Positions 9,672-18,387 of a DNA stretch of 64,000 nt are shown here, piece by piece. The stretch is from contig JBMNGX010000005.1 of the NCBI GenBank assembly GCA_050950065.1, positions 1 through 64,000 of the forward strand, written 5' to 3'. The notes under the pieces are model-generated. The model made no database searches and was not told where the DNA came from. It worked only from the letters and a program-made list of their open reading frames with translations. Source of the stretch: JBAYOE01 sp050950065. GTDB taxonomy: Bacteria > Spirochaetota > Spirochaetia > Sphaerochaetales > Sphaerochaetaceae. The position numbers and the translations under genes were made by a program. Position 1 is the stretch's first letter. Each line of letters begins with the position of its first letter.

Positions 9672-10004
9672 ATGGCTAAAAAACAATTCACCCATGAGCA
9701 AAGGATCTTGTTTGTAAGAGAATGTATGAAGTGGACAGCGACAGGTAAAAGCGTTACCACTTTTGCTACTTCAATAGGAGTAGCACGAGTAACCATGTAC
9801 GACTGGTTAAGTCGTTACAAAAACCAAGTAGTTAACCAAAACCTTATCCAGGTTGCTCAAGCTAATGGGGAAATAGTTTCTACCAGTGGTGCTTCTACGG
9901 TAGGAGTTAAACTCACCTTAGGAGAGATCAGTGTTGAATTGCCTAGTGGTTACACACCAATTGAATTACAAGAAGTTCTTAAAATAATTAGGAGTCTTTT
10001 CTAA
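9672..10004 (+). CDS. tnpA: IS66 accessory protein TnpA (HTH protein)
   Basis: The ATG at 9672 is preferred over upstream GTG codons because GGAGG (9662-9666) sits five bases before it, giving about 110 residues. The N-terminal half is a helix-turn-helix of the IS3/IS911 OrfA type (WTATGKSVTTFATSIGVARV region). The C-terminal part has the IS66 TnpA pattern VKLTLGEISVELPSGYTP. TnpA, TnpB and TnpC together are needed for IS66 transposition in studied relatives. Its stop overlaps the tnpB ATG, a typical coupled arrangement. Confidence 0.85.
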   Translation: MAKKQFTHEQRILFVRECMKWTATGKSVTTFATSIGVARVTMYDWLSRYKNQVVNQNLIQVAQANGEIVSTSGASTVGVKLTLGEISVELPSGYTPIELQEVLKIIRSLF

Positions 10005-10354
10005 TGTTCTTAGATTGGCAGCAATACAGCTTCTACATCCGACCAGGAAAAACAGATATGAGAAAAAGAGCCTTTAGCTTATCTATGATTGTAGAATCTA
10101 ATATGTTGCTTAACCCTTTTAATAAAAGTGCCTTTTTGTTTTGTAGTGGCTCTAAAAAAATACTAAAGGTAATAGTATGGGACTCTAATGGTTTTTGGGA
10201 GTTAACTAAACGTCTAGAAGTAGAAGGAACCTTTAGTTGGCCCCAAAGCGAAGAAGAGGCTTTAGAAATAACACTCGATGAAATAAAACTTCTATTAAAA
10301 GGGGCAGATCCCTTTAAGCGTCTAAAAGTAGTTATTCCACATAAAGTGAGCTAG
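10004..10354 (+). CDS. tnpB: IS66 accessory protein TnpB
   Basis: The 116-residue product is a full-length IS66 Orf2 (PF05717 type). It has the family features FYIRPGKTDMRK near the N-terminus, then KILKVIVWDSNGFW and KRLEVEGTFSWP in the middle. Its exact biochemical job in transposition is not settled. It starts on the last base of tnpA. The frame is intact. Confidence 0.88.
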   Translation: MFLDWQQYSFYIRPGKTDMRKRAFSLSMIVESNMLLNPFNKSAFLFCSGSKKILKVIVWDSNGFWELTKRLEVEGTFSWPQSEEEALEITLDEIKLLLKGADPFKRLKVVIPHKVS

Positions 10355-10424
10355 ATTAGAAACTTTTAGTAAAATGATTACTCTTTGAATTGACAATTAA
10401 CTCTTTTTGTGCTAATGTTTTAGC

Positions 10425-12042
10425 ATGAAAGAGAGCCTTGTAGAGCAACTTAAAAAGATGGATCACACTGCATTAGTTAATGAGTATCTATCTTTGTTAC
10501 AGTATCATGAACAGCAGATGATCGCTTTTAAAGAACTACAAGAAATCCATGAATTAAAAACAGCTTTAATCTATGTTCCCAAAACAGAACAAACAGCTTA
10601 TCTATTTGATGAGGTAGAACTACTTAGTGAAGAGCCTAAAGAAGATGAAGAAATTGTTATTGTTAAACAACATACTCGCACTAAAGCTCAAAAGCTAACT
10701 ACCTTAGATGCCAATACTCCTGTAGTAACTATTGTCCATGAAGTACAAGAGACTCCTAGTTGTAATCGCTGTGGTGAAACTACAGTAAGAGTTGAAGATA
10801 AAGTAGTTGAGAAAGTTGGAGTACAACCAAAACAATACTACATTGAAAAGCATCTATTTGCTCAATATTCTTGTCCTTGCTGTGAAGCAGAGACTTCTAA
10901 TGGTGAAACTAATATTATTACTGTGTGGGAGAATCCTAAGACAGACAAGTTAATAGCATCTAGTTCTCTTGTTGCTGACTGTGCTACTCGTAAGTACAGT
11001 GACTCACTTCCTCTTTACCGCCAAGAGAAGATCTTTAAGCGAGAGGGCTTTGAAGTAAGTAGACAAACTCTTTCTAATTGGTTAATGACTTATTCCCAAG
11101 TTTTAGAACCTCTAAGAAAACGATTAAAGGAATTAATACTACAAAGTAGTCTCATTAACCAAGATGAAACACCAGTAAGGGTGCTTAAGATTCCTGAAGC
11201 AGCAACTTCGAAGAGTAACTTTATGCTTGTTCAGGTAGGGCTCTACTTCTACTGAAGGTTCTCCCTTTAAAAAATTAGTGTTGTACACCTATCTACCCAA
11301 TAGAAGAGTAGAAACTTTGCAAAAACAAATAGAAGGTTTTAAAGGGTATGTGATGACTGATGGTCTTAAGGGGTATTTACACATAGAAAAACACTTAAAC
11401 TGTTGGGTTCATGCTCAACGTCAATTTAAGCAAATATTAAAAGTGAATCCTAAGGCAATGGTTGCAGCAAAGGTAGTTAACATCATTAATGAGCTTTACA
11501 CCATTGAAAAGCAACTTAGAAGTAGCATTAAAGATAGAGATCAGTTTCTAGTTACTCGTAGAGAAAAGTGTGAACTCATCTTTGACAAGCTAAAAACCTT
11601 TATGCAAGAACAAAGAGTTAATTACTCTTCTAAAAGTGCAATGGGAAGAGCTTTTAGCTATTTAGAAACTTATTGGCCCTCTTTGGTTGCTTATGTAGAT
11701 TGTTATGAATCTTCGCCACATAACAACGATGCTGAATTAGCCATAAGACCATTTACGATAGGTAGGAAGAATTGGCTATTCTCTAATACTGTTAATGGTG
11801 CTGCCTCTTCTGCTCTTTATTACAGTCTAATAGAAACAGCTAAAGCAAACTCCCTTAATGTTTATGATTACCTTTGGTACTGCTTTGCTAAAGGGCCAAG
11901 GTGCAAAACTACACAAGATTGGGATTTATTATTACCCTGGAATGTAGATCAAAGTGAGATTGCCTTTCTCAAAGCCCAAAGATCTTTAGCGAAACCAGAT
12001 CCAAATAGGACTGAACCCTACATTCTTAGAGGTAAAAGGTAG
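10425..12042 (+). pseudogene. tnpC: IS66 transposase TnpC, interrupted by a one-base frameshift
   Basis: Frames 10425-11255 and 11278-12042 together make one IS66 DDE transposase of about 538 residues. The first part has the N-terminal leucine-rich helix, the zinc-binding region (CNRCGE, then CPCCEAE) and the first catalytic Asp in NQDETPVRV. The second part has the second Asp in GYVMTDGLKGY and the final Glu region in NNDAELAIRPF. Removing one base near 11238-11241 (GGGC) restores a continuous VQVGSTSTEGSPF reading. So the gene carries one extra base: a mutation or a sequencing indel. There is no A6G-type slippery run to support programmed slippage. Confidence 0.85.
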
Positions 12043-12081
12043 AACTTAGACCAATTCCGGAAACATGTAGACGGTAAAACT

Positions 12082-12109
12082 AACATTGAAACGACGTAGT
12101 TTCAATGTT
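12082..12109 (+). terminator. Stem-loop downstream of IS66 tnpC
   Basis: AACATTGAAAC (12082-12092) pairs perfectly with GTTTCAATGTT (12099-12109) around a six-base loop. It lies 40 bases after tnpC and inside the element. The T tract after it is short, so termination may be weak. Confidence 0.5.
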
Positions 12110-12128
12110 TAATAACTGTAAGGGCTTC

Positions 12129-12141
12129 ATTTGACGGTTAC
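12129..12141 (-). repeat. IS66 right terminal inverted repeat
   Basis: ATTTGACGGTTAC is the exact reverse complement of the left end. The TTG that opens the next frame (12131) lies inside this repeat, so that start is not native to the downstream gene. Confidence 0.85.
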
Positions 12142-12517
12142 GCTTGATATGAACAAAAACAGCTTCATCCCAATTGTTGTCTTCTCGGATAGGAGCACTT
12201 TGAAAGTGAATACGAAACAGCCAGTAATTTACATGAATCAATTATTATCAGAAATTTACCGACATAAAGATTATAAAATCGAACTAGATGAAATTAAGGA
12301 TATATCAGAGCGAATACTTGTTCTTAATGCTAAGTCAAAAGATTTGCGTTCAAATCACATTAGAACAGTCCGTAGAAATATACATAAAGATAATCATAAA
12401 ATTAGGCAGGGCATATGTCCCAAATGCAATGGTCAATTAATAAGGCGTAGTGGTAGGTATGGTAGCTTCTATGGCTGTTCGAATTATCCTAAATGCCACT
12501 ATACGAATAAGATGTAG
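12142..12517 (+). pseudogene. C-terminal remnant of a NERD-domain protein with topoisomerase-type zinc finger
   Basis: The frame beginning in the IS66 repeat encodes the tail of a NERD (nuclease-related) domain: IPIVVFSDRSTLK, then the VIYMNQLLSEI helix region. It ends with a four-cysteine topoisomerase zinc finger (CPKCNG, then GCSNYPKC). The first two thirds of a NERD domain, including its nuclease-like motif, are missing, and the sequence starts exactly at the IS66 right end. The element and an associated deletion therefore removed the 5' part. A short product from the TTG at 12131 or the ATG at 12149 is possible, but function is unlikely. Confidence 0.7.
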
Positions 12518-12578
12518 TTGAATACTGAGTTGACTAAATCAGACTTAAAAATATCACTCTAAGTGAAGGTGTTGGGAA

Positions 12579-12652
12579 TGGGCCCAGCTGGACTTGAACC
12601 AGCGACCCACGGATTATGAGTCCGTTGCTCTAACCAACTGAGCTATGGGCCC
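12579..12652 (-). tRNA. tRNA-Ile2 (CAT anticodon, lysidine type)
   Basis: A 74-base minus-strand cloverleaf with acceptor GGGCCCA/TGGGCCC, anticodon stem ACGGA/TCCGT and loop CTCATAA gives anticodon CAT. The body GGTCGCTGGTTCAAGTCCAGC and the loop resemble the minor isoleucine tRNA whose C34 is changed to lysidine, rather than initiator or elongator Met tRNA. CCA is not encoded. It marks the edge between the island and the housekeeping genes; no integrase or attachment repeat is visible. Confidence 0.85.
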
Positions 12653-12683
12653 GACTGTGGTGATATTATTGAGAAACTCGCTC

Positions 12684-13304
12684 TTAGTCAACAACCAATG
12701 GTGCATCACTTTGTATTAGAAGTTGATCTATTTGTAAGTGTGTTAGTGTTTTTAGTGTCTCTTCTAAGTTCTCTTCTTCTATTGACTTGATAATTACTCT
12801 TATAAGATTATCCTCTGTTATCTCGGTTTGCACATTGAGGTTATTCTCCTTTAGTTTTTGTTTAAGGGATTTTGCTCTTTCTTCATTGCTAAAAGAGCCA
12901 ACTTGTATCTTATAAATACCAGTATCACCAAGGCGGTTGTAAGCTGATATAGGGTAGGTAGGTTGATAAATTATCTCTAACTCTACTTTTGCTAAACCTG
13001 CTTCATACATCCCCAAAGCTTTTGCAGCAAGCGGGGTTAGATCAATTATCCTCCCATCTACATATGGTCCTCGATCGTTAATATAAACATCAACTGTTTT
13101 GTTGTTATCTAAATTGTGAACTCTTACAATGGAACCAAACATCATAGTTTTATGAGCTGCACTAAGGGAGTTTGGATTAAAGGGATCTCCATTGGCTGTG
13201 ATGTGCCCTGTATCGTACCAAGAGGCTATTCCTTTAGTTGCAAAAATAGTTGTTGTAATTATTAGTATTAAAAGAGTTGTTAAAATTTTTTTCATCTCTT
13301 TCAT
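12684..13304 (-). CDS. rlpA: RlpA-like septal ring lytic transglycosylase with SPOR domain
   Basis: The 206-residue protein has an N-terminal signal/anchor (hydrophobic residues about 7-22). A double-psi beta-barrel runs from GIASWYDTGHITANG through VYINDRGPY, the RlpA signature. A C-terminal SPOR domain (about 130-200, YKIQVGSFSNEERA) binds denuded peptidoglycan at division sites in relatives. RlpA proteins act in the periplasm and can cleave naked glycan strands. No lipobox cysteine is present, so it may be soluble or anchored by the signal. It ends 31 bases before the tRNA gene. Confidence 0.85.
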   Translation of the reverse strand: MKEMKKILTTLLILIITTTIFATKGIASWYDTGHITANGDPFNPNSLSAAHKTMMFGSIVRVHNLDNNKTVDVYINDRGPYVDGRIIDLTPLAAKALGMYEAGLAKVELEIIYQPTYPISAYNRLGDTGIYKIQVGSFSNEERAKSLKQKLKENNLNVQTEITEDNLIRVIIKSIEEENLEETLKTLTHLQIDQLLIQSDAPLVVD

Positions 13305-13362
13305 TATAAGATAATAAGAGAGGATATTGTATAAATAATTTCCTATCGCTATAATTCTATTT

Positions 13363-14940
13363 ATGAAAAAACAACCAATATCTACACACTGGGCAGATAT
13401 CTATGCCGATAAAATTGTCCGAGAGAGGGGACCAAAAGAGCAATACACATGTGCTAGTGGTATTACCCCAAGCGGAACGGTTCACATAGGAAACTTTCGT
13501 GAAATTATTTCAGTTGAACTAGTTGCAAGATCTCTTAAAGATAAAGGTCACAATGTAAGATTTATTTACTCTTGGGACGATTACGATGTTTTTAGAAAAG
13601 TTCCTAAAAATATGCCAAAACCAGAACTCTTAGAAACTTATTTAAGAAAACCAATTACCGATGTTCCCGATACTACAGATAAATATGCTAACTACGCTGA
13701 AGCTAACGAAAAGGCAGTTGAAAAGCTTCTTCCAGTAGTTGGAATAACACCTGAATACATCAGACAAGCAGATAAATATCGAGCATCTGATTATGCCAAA
13801 GAGATGAAAATTGCCTTAGAGAATAAAGATACTATTAAAGCGATGTTGGATGAACATAGAACAACTCCTTTAGAAGATTCTTGGTTTCCTATCTCAGTTT
13901 TTAGTGGTTTTACAGGAAAAGATACTACCACAATTTTAGAGTGGGATGGAGAATGGAAAGTTACTTACCGTGATGATGAAACAAATCAAACTGAGACCAT
14001 CGATTTAAGAGAAACTTCCATTGCTAAATTGCCTTGGAGAATTGATTGGCCAATGAGATGGGCTTATGAGAATGTAGATTTTGAGCCAGCTGGAAAAGAT
14101 CACCACTCAGAGGGAGGCTCTTTTGATACCTCTAAAAACATTGTAAAGGTATTTGATGCCGAAGCTCCAATCTCTTTTCAGTACGATTTCATTAGAATTA
14201 AAGGAAGAGGTGGAAAAATATCTTCTTCTACAGGGGAAGTAATTAGCCTAGCTGATGTTTTAGAAGTTTATACTCCAGAAATTACTCGCTACTTGTTTGT
14301 TGGAACAAGACCCAACACAGAGTTTGCTATCTCCTTTGATTTAGATGTGCTTAAAATTTATGAAGATTACGATACTTGTGAAAGAATCTACTTTGGTCTT
14401 CAAGAGGTCAATGAAAAAAGAAAAGCTAAAGAGTCTAGAATTTATGAACTGTCTCAAGTGGGGGAAGTTCCCTCAGAGATCTCTTACCAAATTCCTTTTA
14501 GACACCTATGTAACCTCTTACAAATTAACCAAGGCGATATTGATGCAGTAATAGAGAGTTTAGAAGATGTTAAACCCTCTCAAGTTGATAGATTAAAAGT
14601 TAGATGTGAGTGTGCTTGGAACTGGATTACCAAATTTAGCCCTGAAGATTTTAGATGGATTTTAAGAGGTGAAGATGATCCTCTTACTTCAATAAGTGAG
14701 AATGAAAGAAAGGCAGTTAAAGAACTTTATGAAAGGGTAGTTGATTTAGATAATTATGATGAGAAAAAGCTTAGTGAAGAAATTTTCTCAATAGCTAAAG
14801 AGTTTGAGATTGCTCCACCAGATTTTTTCAAAGTAGCTTATCAAATTATTATTGGTAAAGAAAAAGGGCCTAAATTAGCAGGTTTTATTAAAACTTGTGG
14901 CAAAGAGAAAATTTTACCAATTTTAGAGCGTTATATTTAA
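13363..14940 (+). CDS. lysS: Class I lysyl-tRNA synthetase
   Basis: The 525-residue enzyme charges tRNA-Lys. It has the class I HIGH-type motif (PSGTVHIGN, HIGN at 41-44) and a KMSKS-type motif KISSS at about 285-289. The archaeal-type class I LysRS fold is found in spirochaetes and a few alphaproteobacteria instead of the common class II enzyme, which is a strong taxonomic clue. Length matches the family. It is transcribed divergently from rlpA and converges on era, with adjoining stops (14940/14941). Confidence 0.95.
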   Translation: MKKQPISTHWADIYADKIVRERGPKEQYTCASGITPSGTVHIGNFREIISVELVARSLKDKGHNVRFIYSWDDYDVFRKVPKNMPKPELLETYLRKPITDVPDTTDKYANYAEANEKAVEKLLPVVGITPEYIRQADKYRASDYAKEMKIALENKDTIKAMLDEHRTTPLEDSWFPISVFSGFTGKDTTTILEWDGEWKVTYRDDETNQTETIDLRETSIAKLPWRIDWPMRWAYENVDFEPAGKDHHSEGGSFDTSKNIVKVFDAEAPISFQYDFIRIKGRGGKISSSTGEVISLADVLEVYTPEITRYLFVGTRPNTEFAISFDLDVLKIYEDYDTCERIYFGLQEVNEKRKAKESRIYELSQVGEVPSEISYQIPFRHLCNLLQINQGDIDAVIESLEDVKPSQVDRLKVRCECAWNWITKFSPEDFRWILRGEDDPLTSISENERKAVKELYERVVDLDNYDEKKLSEEIFSIAKEFEIAPPDFFKVAYQIIIGKEKGPKLAGFIKTCGKEKILPILERYI

Positions 14941-15813
14941 TTATATAAAGCGTTTAAGGACATGCTCTTTTTTACGCCACTTGTGGTGAGCTTTAACCCT
15001 TAAATCTAAATGTAAATTCTTTTGTTTAAAAAGGCGCCGAATCTCCTTAAAGGAGGCTTGGCGTATTTTTTTTATCCCCTCTCCCCCTTTTCCAACAACA
15101 ATTCCTTTTTGAGACTCTTTTTCAACGTTGATAACAGCCCTTATCCAAATGGAATCTTGCTCTTCAGAGTACTCCATATCGATTACTTCAACATAGATAG
15201 CATGAGGTAACTCCTCTTTTACACTGTTGATTGCTTTTTCTCTAATGATTTCTGAAATTCTGAATTCTAAAGGTTGGTCGGTATAACTATCTTCAGGATA
15301 CATTAAAGGACCAGTTGGAGCTACTTTGTATAACTCAATAAGTAGTTCATCAACACCCTTATCTTGGGCAGCAGATATTTCTAAAACTGTTTTAAAATTC
15401 TTTTCTAAGAAGATGCGAGCTTTAGTAACCTCTTTGTTTGTGGCAATATCGATTTTATTAATTGCAGCAACAATGGGAACTTTTAATTTTAGAAGGTGAC
15501 TAACTATAGCCTCCTCTTCCTCTTTGGGCTCTCTTTTAGGATCAATTATATACAAAACTAAATCGGTCTCTTTTATGTGAGATAAGGTGGTCTCTTGTAA
15601 AAGGGTGTTTAGTTTTTGTTCAGAGAGGTGAAAACCAGGGGTATCAACAAAAACTAATTGCCCCCTTTGATCGGTATAAATCCCTCTAATTGCATTGCGA
15701 GTAGTTTGAGCAGTTGGACTCACTATTGAGACTTTATGCTCACAAATTGTATTAATGAGAGTAGATTTACCACTAGAAGGGCGTCCAATTACGCCAACGA
15801 TTGCACTTACCAT
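14941..15813 (-). CDS. era: GTPase Era
   Basis: The 290-residue protein has the GTPase motifs G1 (GRPSSGKST, from residue 10), G3 (DTPG), G4 (NKID) and SAA (G5). A C-terminal KH domain (about 205-285, with GKGGEGIKKI) binds the 3' end of 16S rRNA. Era assists 30S assembly at the inner face of the membrane. Length is normal. It stands alone, converging with lysS and diverging from the clpP-like gene. Confidence 0.95.
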   Translation of the reverse strand: MVSAIVGVIGRPSSGKSTLINTICEHKVSIVSPTAQTTRNAIRGIYTDQRGQLVFVDTPGFHLSEQKLNTLLQETTLSHIKETDLVLYIIDPKREPKEEEEAIVSHLLKLKVPIVAAINKIDIATNKEVTKARIFLEKNFKTVLEISAAQDKGVDELLIELYKVAPTGPLMYPEDSYTDQPLEFRISEIIREKAINSVKEELPHAIYVEVIDMEYSEEQDSIWIRAVINVEKESQKGIVVGKGGEGIKKIRQASFKEIRRLFKQKNLHLDLRVKAHHKWRKKEHVLKRFI

Positions 15814-15919
15814 ACTTAAAATATAATCGGTATGAGATTAAGAGTAAACTAGTAGCTTTTCACAACTTGATTTGTTTCTTATACTCTTTAAGTCAATCTT
15901 TTGATAATTTGGAGCAGTT

Positions 15920-16492
15920 ATGGCTGATAATGAGAAAAAAGGGCAACTAGAAAATAGTAGTGAAGAGCGATTTTTAAAAACTCGTTCAATAATGTTAACA
16001 GGATCTATTGATAAAGAGAGCGCTGAAAAAATAATTAAGCAACTTTTAATTTTAGAATCAATTAGTGATGAACCAATTAAAATATTTATCAACTCCCCAG
16101 GGGGAGATGTGGATGCAGGGTTGGCCATTTTTGATATGGTGCGCTTTATTAAAAACGATGTTTATATGGTTGGAATGGGCCTTATTGCCTCTGCTGCAAC
16201 TTTAGTCTTATTAGCTGTTGATAAAAAGTACAGAGTGGGCCTAGAAAACTCCTCTTATTTAATTCACCAACCGATGAGTAGAATGGAAGGGGTTGCTACC
16301 GACATTGAAATTTACACCAACCAACTAGAAAAAACTCGCCAAAGATTAAATAAAATTATTAGTGACCAAACTCAACAACCGATTGAGCGAGTTGAAAAAG
16401 ATACAGATCGTGATTACTGGTTGGATTCAGATCAAGCAATTGAGTATGGACTAATTGATCGAGTAATCTCATCCCATAAAGAACTAAATTAA
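15920..16492 (+). CDS. clpP: ClpP-family serine peptidase
   Basis: The 190-residue protein has the ClpP fold, with the oxyanion motif INSPGGDV near 57-64, nucleophile Ser91 (GLIAS) and His116 in LIHQP. The catalytic Asp should follow in the TDRDYW region. The sequence around the nucleophile (IASAAT) departs from the common AASMG, which suggests one of the paralogous ClpP forms; spirochaetes often carry two. ATG 15920 has GGAGC six bases upstream. No clpX or tig is adjacent, so the partner unfoldase is encoded elsewhere. Confidence 0.82.
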   Translation: MADNEKKGQLENSSEERFLKTRSIMLTGSIDKESAEKIIKQLLILESISDEPIKIFINSPGGDVDAGLAIFDMVRFIKNDVYMVGMGLIASAATLVLLAVDKKYRVGLENSSYLIHQPMSRMEGVATDIEIYTNQLEKTRQRLNKIISDQTQQPIERVEKDTDRDYWLDSDQAIEYGLIDRVISSHKELN

Positions 16493-16539
16493 GTTGAAGC
16501 AATTTTGCCTTACCAAAGGTTTTTTTGGTGAGGCATATT

Positions 16540-17559
16540 GTGAAAACACTTAAAAAATTATCTTTTTTATTACTAATATTTATATTTTTTAGTTGCTCAT
16601 TATTTGATGTTGAAAATGATAATCAATATTTGATTATGAGTTACAACGTTCAAAATCTATTTGACCAATACGACAATGGAAATGAGTATCCTGAGTTTAC
16701 CACATCAAGTGGATGGAATTATGAAAAGTATAAAACTAGATTAAGTAGATTAGCTGAAGTAATTGTTCAAAATAATCCAACTCTCCCTTCTGTAGTTATG
16801 TTTCAAGAAATAGAGAATGAAAAAGTCTTAGAAGACTTATTAACTAGCCACTTGGGAAAAAGGGGTTTTAAATACTATAGTGCAACAAATGATTTAAACT
16901 CCCCAATTCAAGTTGGCATTATTAGTCGTTATCCCATAGTTGATACTAAAATCCACGCTGTTCAAAATAACCGCTCAATCTTAGAGTGCACTATCGATTT
17001 TGATGGCTCTTTAGTAATACTTTTTAACTACCATGCTAAAAGTAGGTTAGGTGGAGTAGAAGAGACAGAGAGTTTAAGAATTGCCACCTCAGAGGCAATC
17101 ACTATTAGATACAACAAAATTTTAAACCAAAAGCCTTTTTTACCAGTTATAGTGGCTGCTGATTTTAATCAAAGCGCAGATAACATAATTAAAGAGGGCT
17201 CTTCTTATCCTAAAGCTCTAATTGTAGCAGGTTATGAAACTAAGGATGATACAGGTTTAGTAGTTACAGGTTCTAAACCCAATAAAAATCAGTGGTACAC
17301 ATGGTGGTTAGATCAAAAGATGACTCTTTTATCTGATAAAGATGGTTCTTACTATTACAACGGAAGGTGGGAGAGCTTTGATCAGATTTTATTATCACAC
17401 CACTTCTTTGATGGGTGGGATTTAGAGTTTGTAAAAGGGGAGGTGCGAGGTTATCAACCATTGGTGACTGATAAAGGTATTCCCAATTCTTATAACTTAA
17501 AAACTACAAAGGGGTATTCTGATCATCTACCAGTAACAGTTTTAATTAAAAGAGAATAA
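16540..17559 (+). CDS. Lipoprotein with endonuclease/exonuclease/phosphatase fold
   Basis: The GTG at 16540 is chosen because GAGG lies six bases before it, and it places a basic, hydrophobic signal ending in FFSC (lipobox) at the N-terminus; the mature protein is about 320 residues. The EEP-family pattern is clear: MSYNVQNLFD, then FQEIEN (Glu for metal), ADFNQSADN and YSDHLPV near the end, with the Asp-His pair. Related proteins are Mg-dependent nucleases or phosphodiesterases. Anchoring outside the inner membrane is predicted. The substrate is unknown; it could scavenge nucleic acids. Confidence 0.8.
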   Translation: MKTLKKLSFLLLIFIFFSCSLFDVENDNQYLIMSYNVQNLFDQYDNGNEYPEFTTSSGWNYEKYKTRLSRLAEVIVQNNPTLPSVVMFQEIENEKVLEDLLTSHLGKRGFKYYSATNDLNSPIQVGIISRYPIVDTKIHAVQNNRSILECTIDFDGSLVILFNYHAKSRLGGVEETESLRIATSEAITIRYNKILNQKPFLPVIVAADFNQSADNIIKEGSSYPKALIVAGYETKDDTGLVVTGSKPNKNQWYTWWLDQKMTLLSDKDGSYYYNGRWESFDQILLSHHFFDGWDLEFVKGEVRGYQPLVTDKGIPNSYNLKTTKGYSDHLPVTVLIKRE

Positions 17560-17560
17560 T

Positions 17561-18199
17561 CTACTCTTTAGGTGGAAACTGCAATTGGTAAAAGATTTGT
17601 TCCAATTCTAAAGCGATGTTCATGTTTCTAATTACAGGAAGAGAGCCATCGGGAAGTTTAATAGGCTTTAAAGTAATTGGACTGAAATTTAAAATTCCAC
17701 TAATTCCAATTTCAACTAAACGGTGGTACACATCGGCAGAAGCAGATTCAGGAACTGTAATTAGGGCCACTTTTACACCGTGGGCACTGACAACCTCTTC
17801 AATTTTGCTGATTGGATAAACTGGGACAGGGTGGTTACTGTCGTTGTAGATTAAAGGATCTGAATCAAAACCGGCAACAATTCTAATTCCATCAACTTCA
17901 AAACCGTTGTAGTGCATTAAAGCTTTTCCAATTCTTCCACACCCAACAATAATTACATTCTCTGGTTCATCACTTTTTCCTAAAATTTTTCCAAGGTGTT
18001 CTAGAAGTTCTATAATTTCATAACCACCCCTTTTTTGTCCGTAAATTTCTAACAAAGAAAAATCTTTACGAACGATAGTGGCGGAAACTCCAGAACCATC
18101 TGCAAGGTTGTGGGCAAAAACTTTCTCGAGGCCCAAGGCTCTAAGCCTATTTAGAATTCGATAGTAGCGGGTAATGCGACTGAGCATATCACTATTCAT
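17561..18199 (-). CDS. rex: Redox-sensing transcriptional repressor Rex
   Basis: The 212-residue protein has an N-terminal winged-helix domain (about 1-80; SGVSATIVRKDFS recognition region) and a Rossmann NADH domain starting IIVGCGRIGKAL. A C-terminal domain-swap helix (ALELEQIFYQLQFPP) completes the family architecture. Rex senses NADH/NAD+ and commonly represses hydrogenase and fermentation genes when NAD+ is plentiful. It is transcribed away from the hydrogenase operon across a 188-base shared control region. SD GAGGA precedes the ATG. Confidence 0.93.
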   Translation of the reverse strand: MNSDMLSRITRYYRILNRLRALGLEKVFAHNLADGSGVSATIVRKDFSLLEIYGQKRGGYEIIELLEHLGKILGKSDEPENVIIVGCGRIGKALMHYNGFEVDGIRIVAGFDSDPLIYNDSNHPVPVYPISKIEEVVSAHGVKVALITVPESASADVYHRLVEIGISGILNFSPITLKPIKLPDGSLPVIRNMNIALELEQIFYQLQFPPKE

Positions 18200-18214
18200 G
18201 CTGTTTTCCTCATT

Positions 18215-18235
18215 TATGTGAAAAATTGTACAATA
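18215..18235. promoter_or_regulatory. Possible Rex operator between rex and the hydrogenase operon
   Basis: TATGTGAAAAATTGTACAATA is an imperfect palindrome with a TGTGA half-site followed by a TTGTACAA core. It loosely resembles the Rex consensus TTGTGA-N6-TCACAA. It lies just upstream of rex, so autoregulation is plausible. The match is weak. Confidence 0.3.
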
Positions 18236-18286
18236 AAGTTACATAATTTTCAATATTTCATATTAAAAATAAGTTTCAGCTAAAAA

Positions 18287-18315
18287 TTGACAATCGATAA
18301 ACAAATATATATTGT
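18287..18315 (+). promoter_or_regulatory. Promoter of the hydrogenase operon
   Basis: A consensus -35 TTGACA (18287-18292) is followed by an AT-rich -10 (TATTGT at 18310-18315 with 17-base spacing, or TATATT at 18308). It is about 70 bases before the first hydrogenase gene, whose ribosome site is GGGAGG. Confidence 0.55.
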
Positions 18316-18387
18316 AATTTTTAGACTAACCGTGTAATATATGATTATAGATAAAATAGTACTGATTACGGGAGGTTCATTGTAAAT

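Larger units (their letters stand above)
9605..12141 (+). mobile_element. IS66-family insertion sequence
   Basis: The element carries the three IS66 genes tnpA, tnpB and tnpC in order on the plus strand. It is bounded by 13-base perfect inverted repeats GTAACCGTCAAAT at 9605-9617 and its complement at 12129-12141. IS66 elements normally make an 8-base target duplication, but the flanks differ (TGCCTCTT on the left, GCTTGATA on the right). Both flanking genes lose their 5' ends at the junctions. tnpC is frameshifted, so this copy is probably inactive on its own. Confidence 0.9.

Noticed and set aside
9597..12149. 8-base target duplication of IS66
   Set aside because: The flanks TGCCTCTT and GCTTGATA do not match, so no duplication is claimed.
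12579..12652. tRNA-Ile2 as an island attachment site
   Set aside because: No integrase gene and no repeat of the tRNA 3' end was seen in the window.
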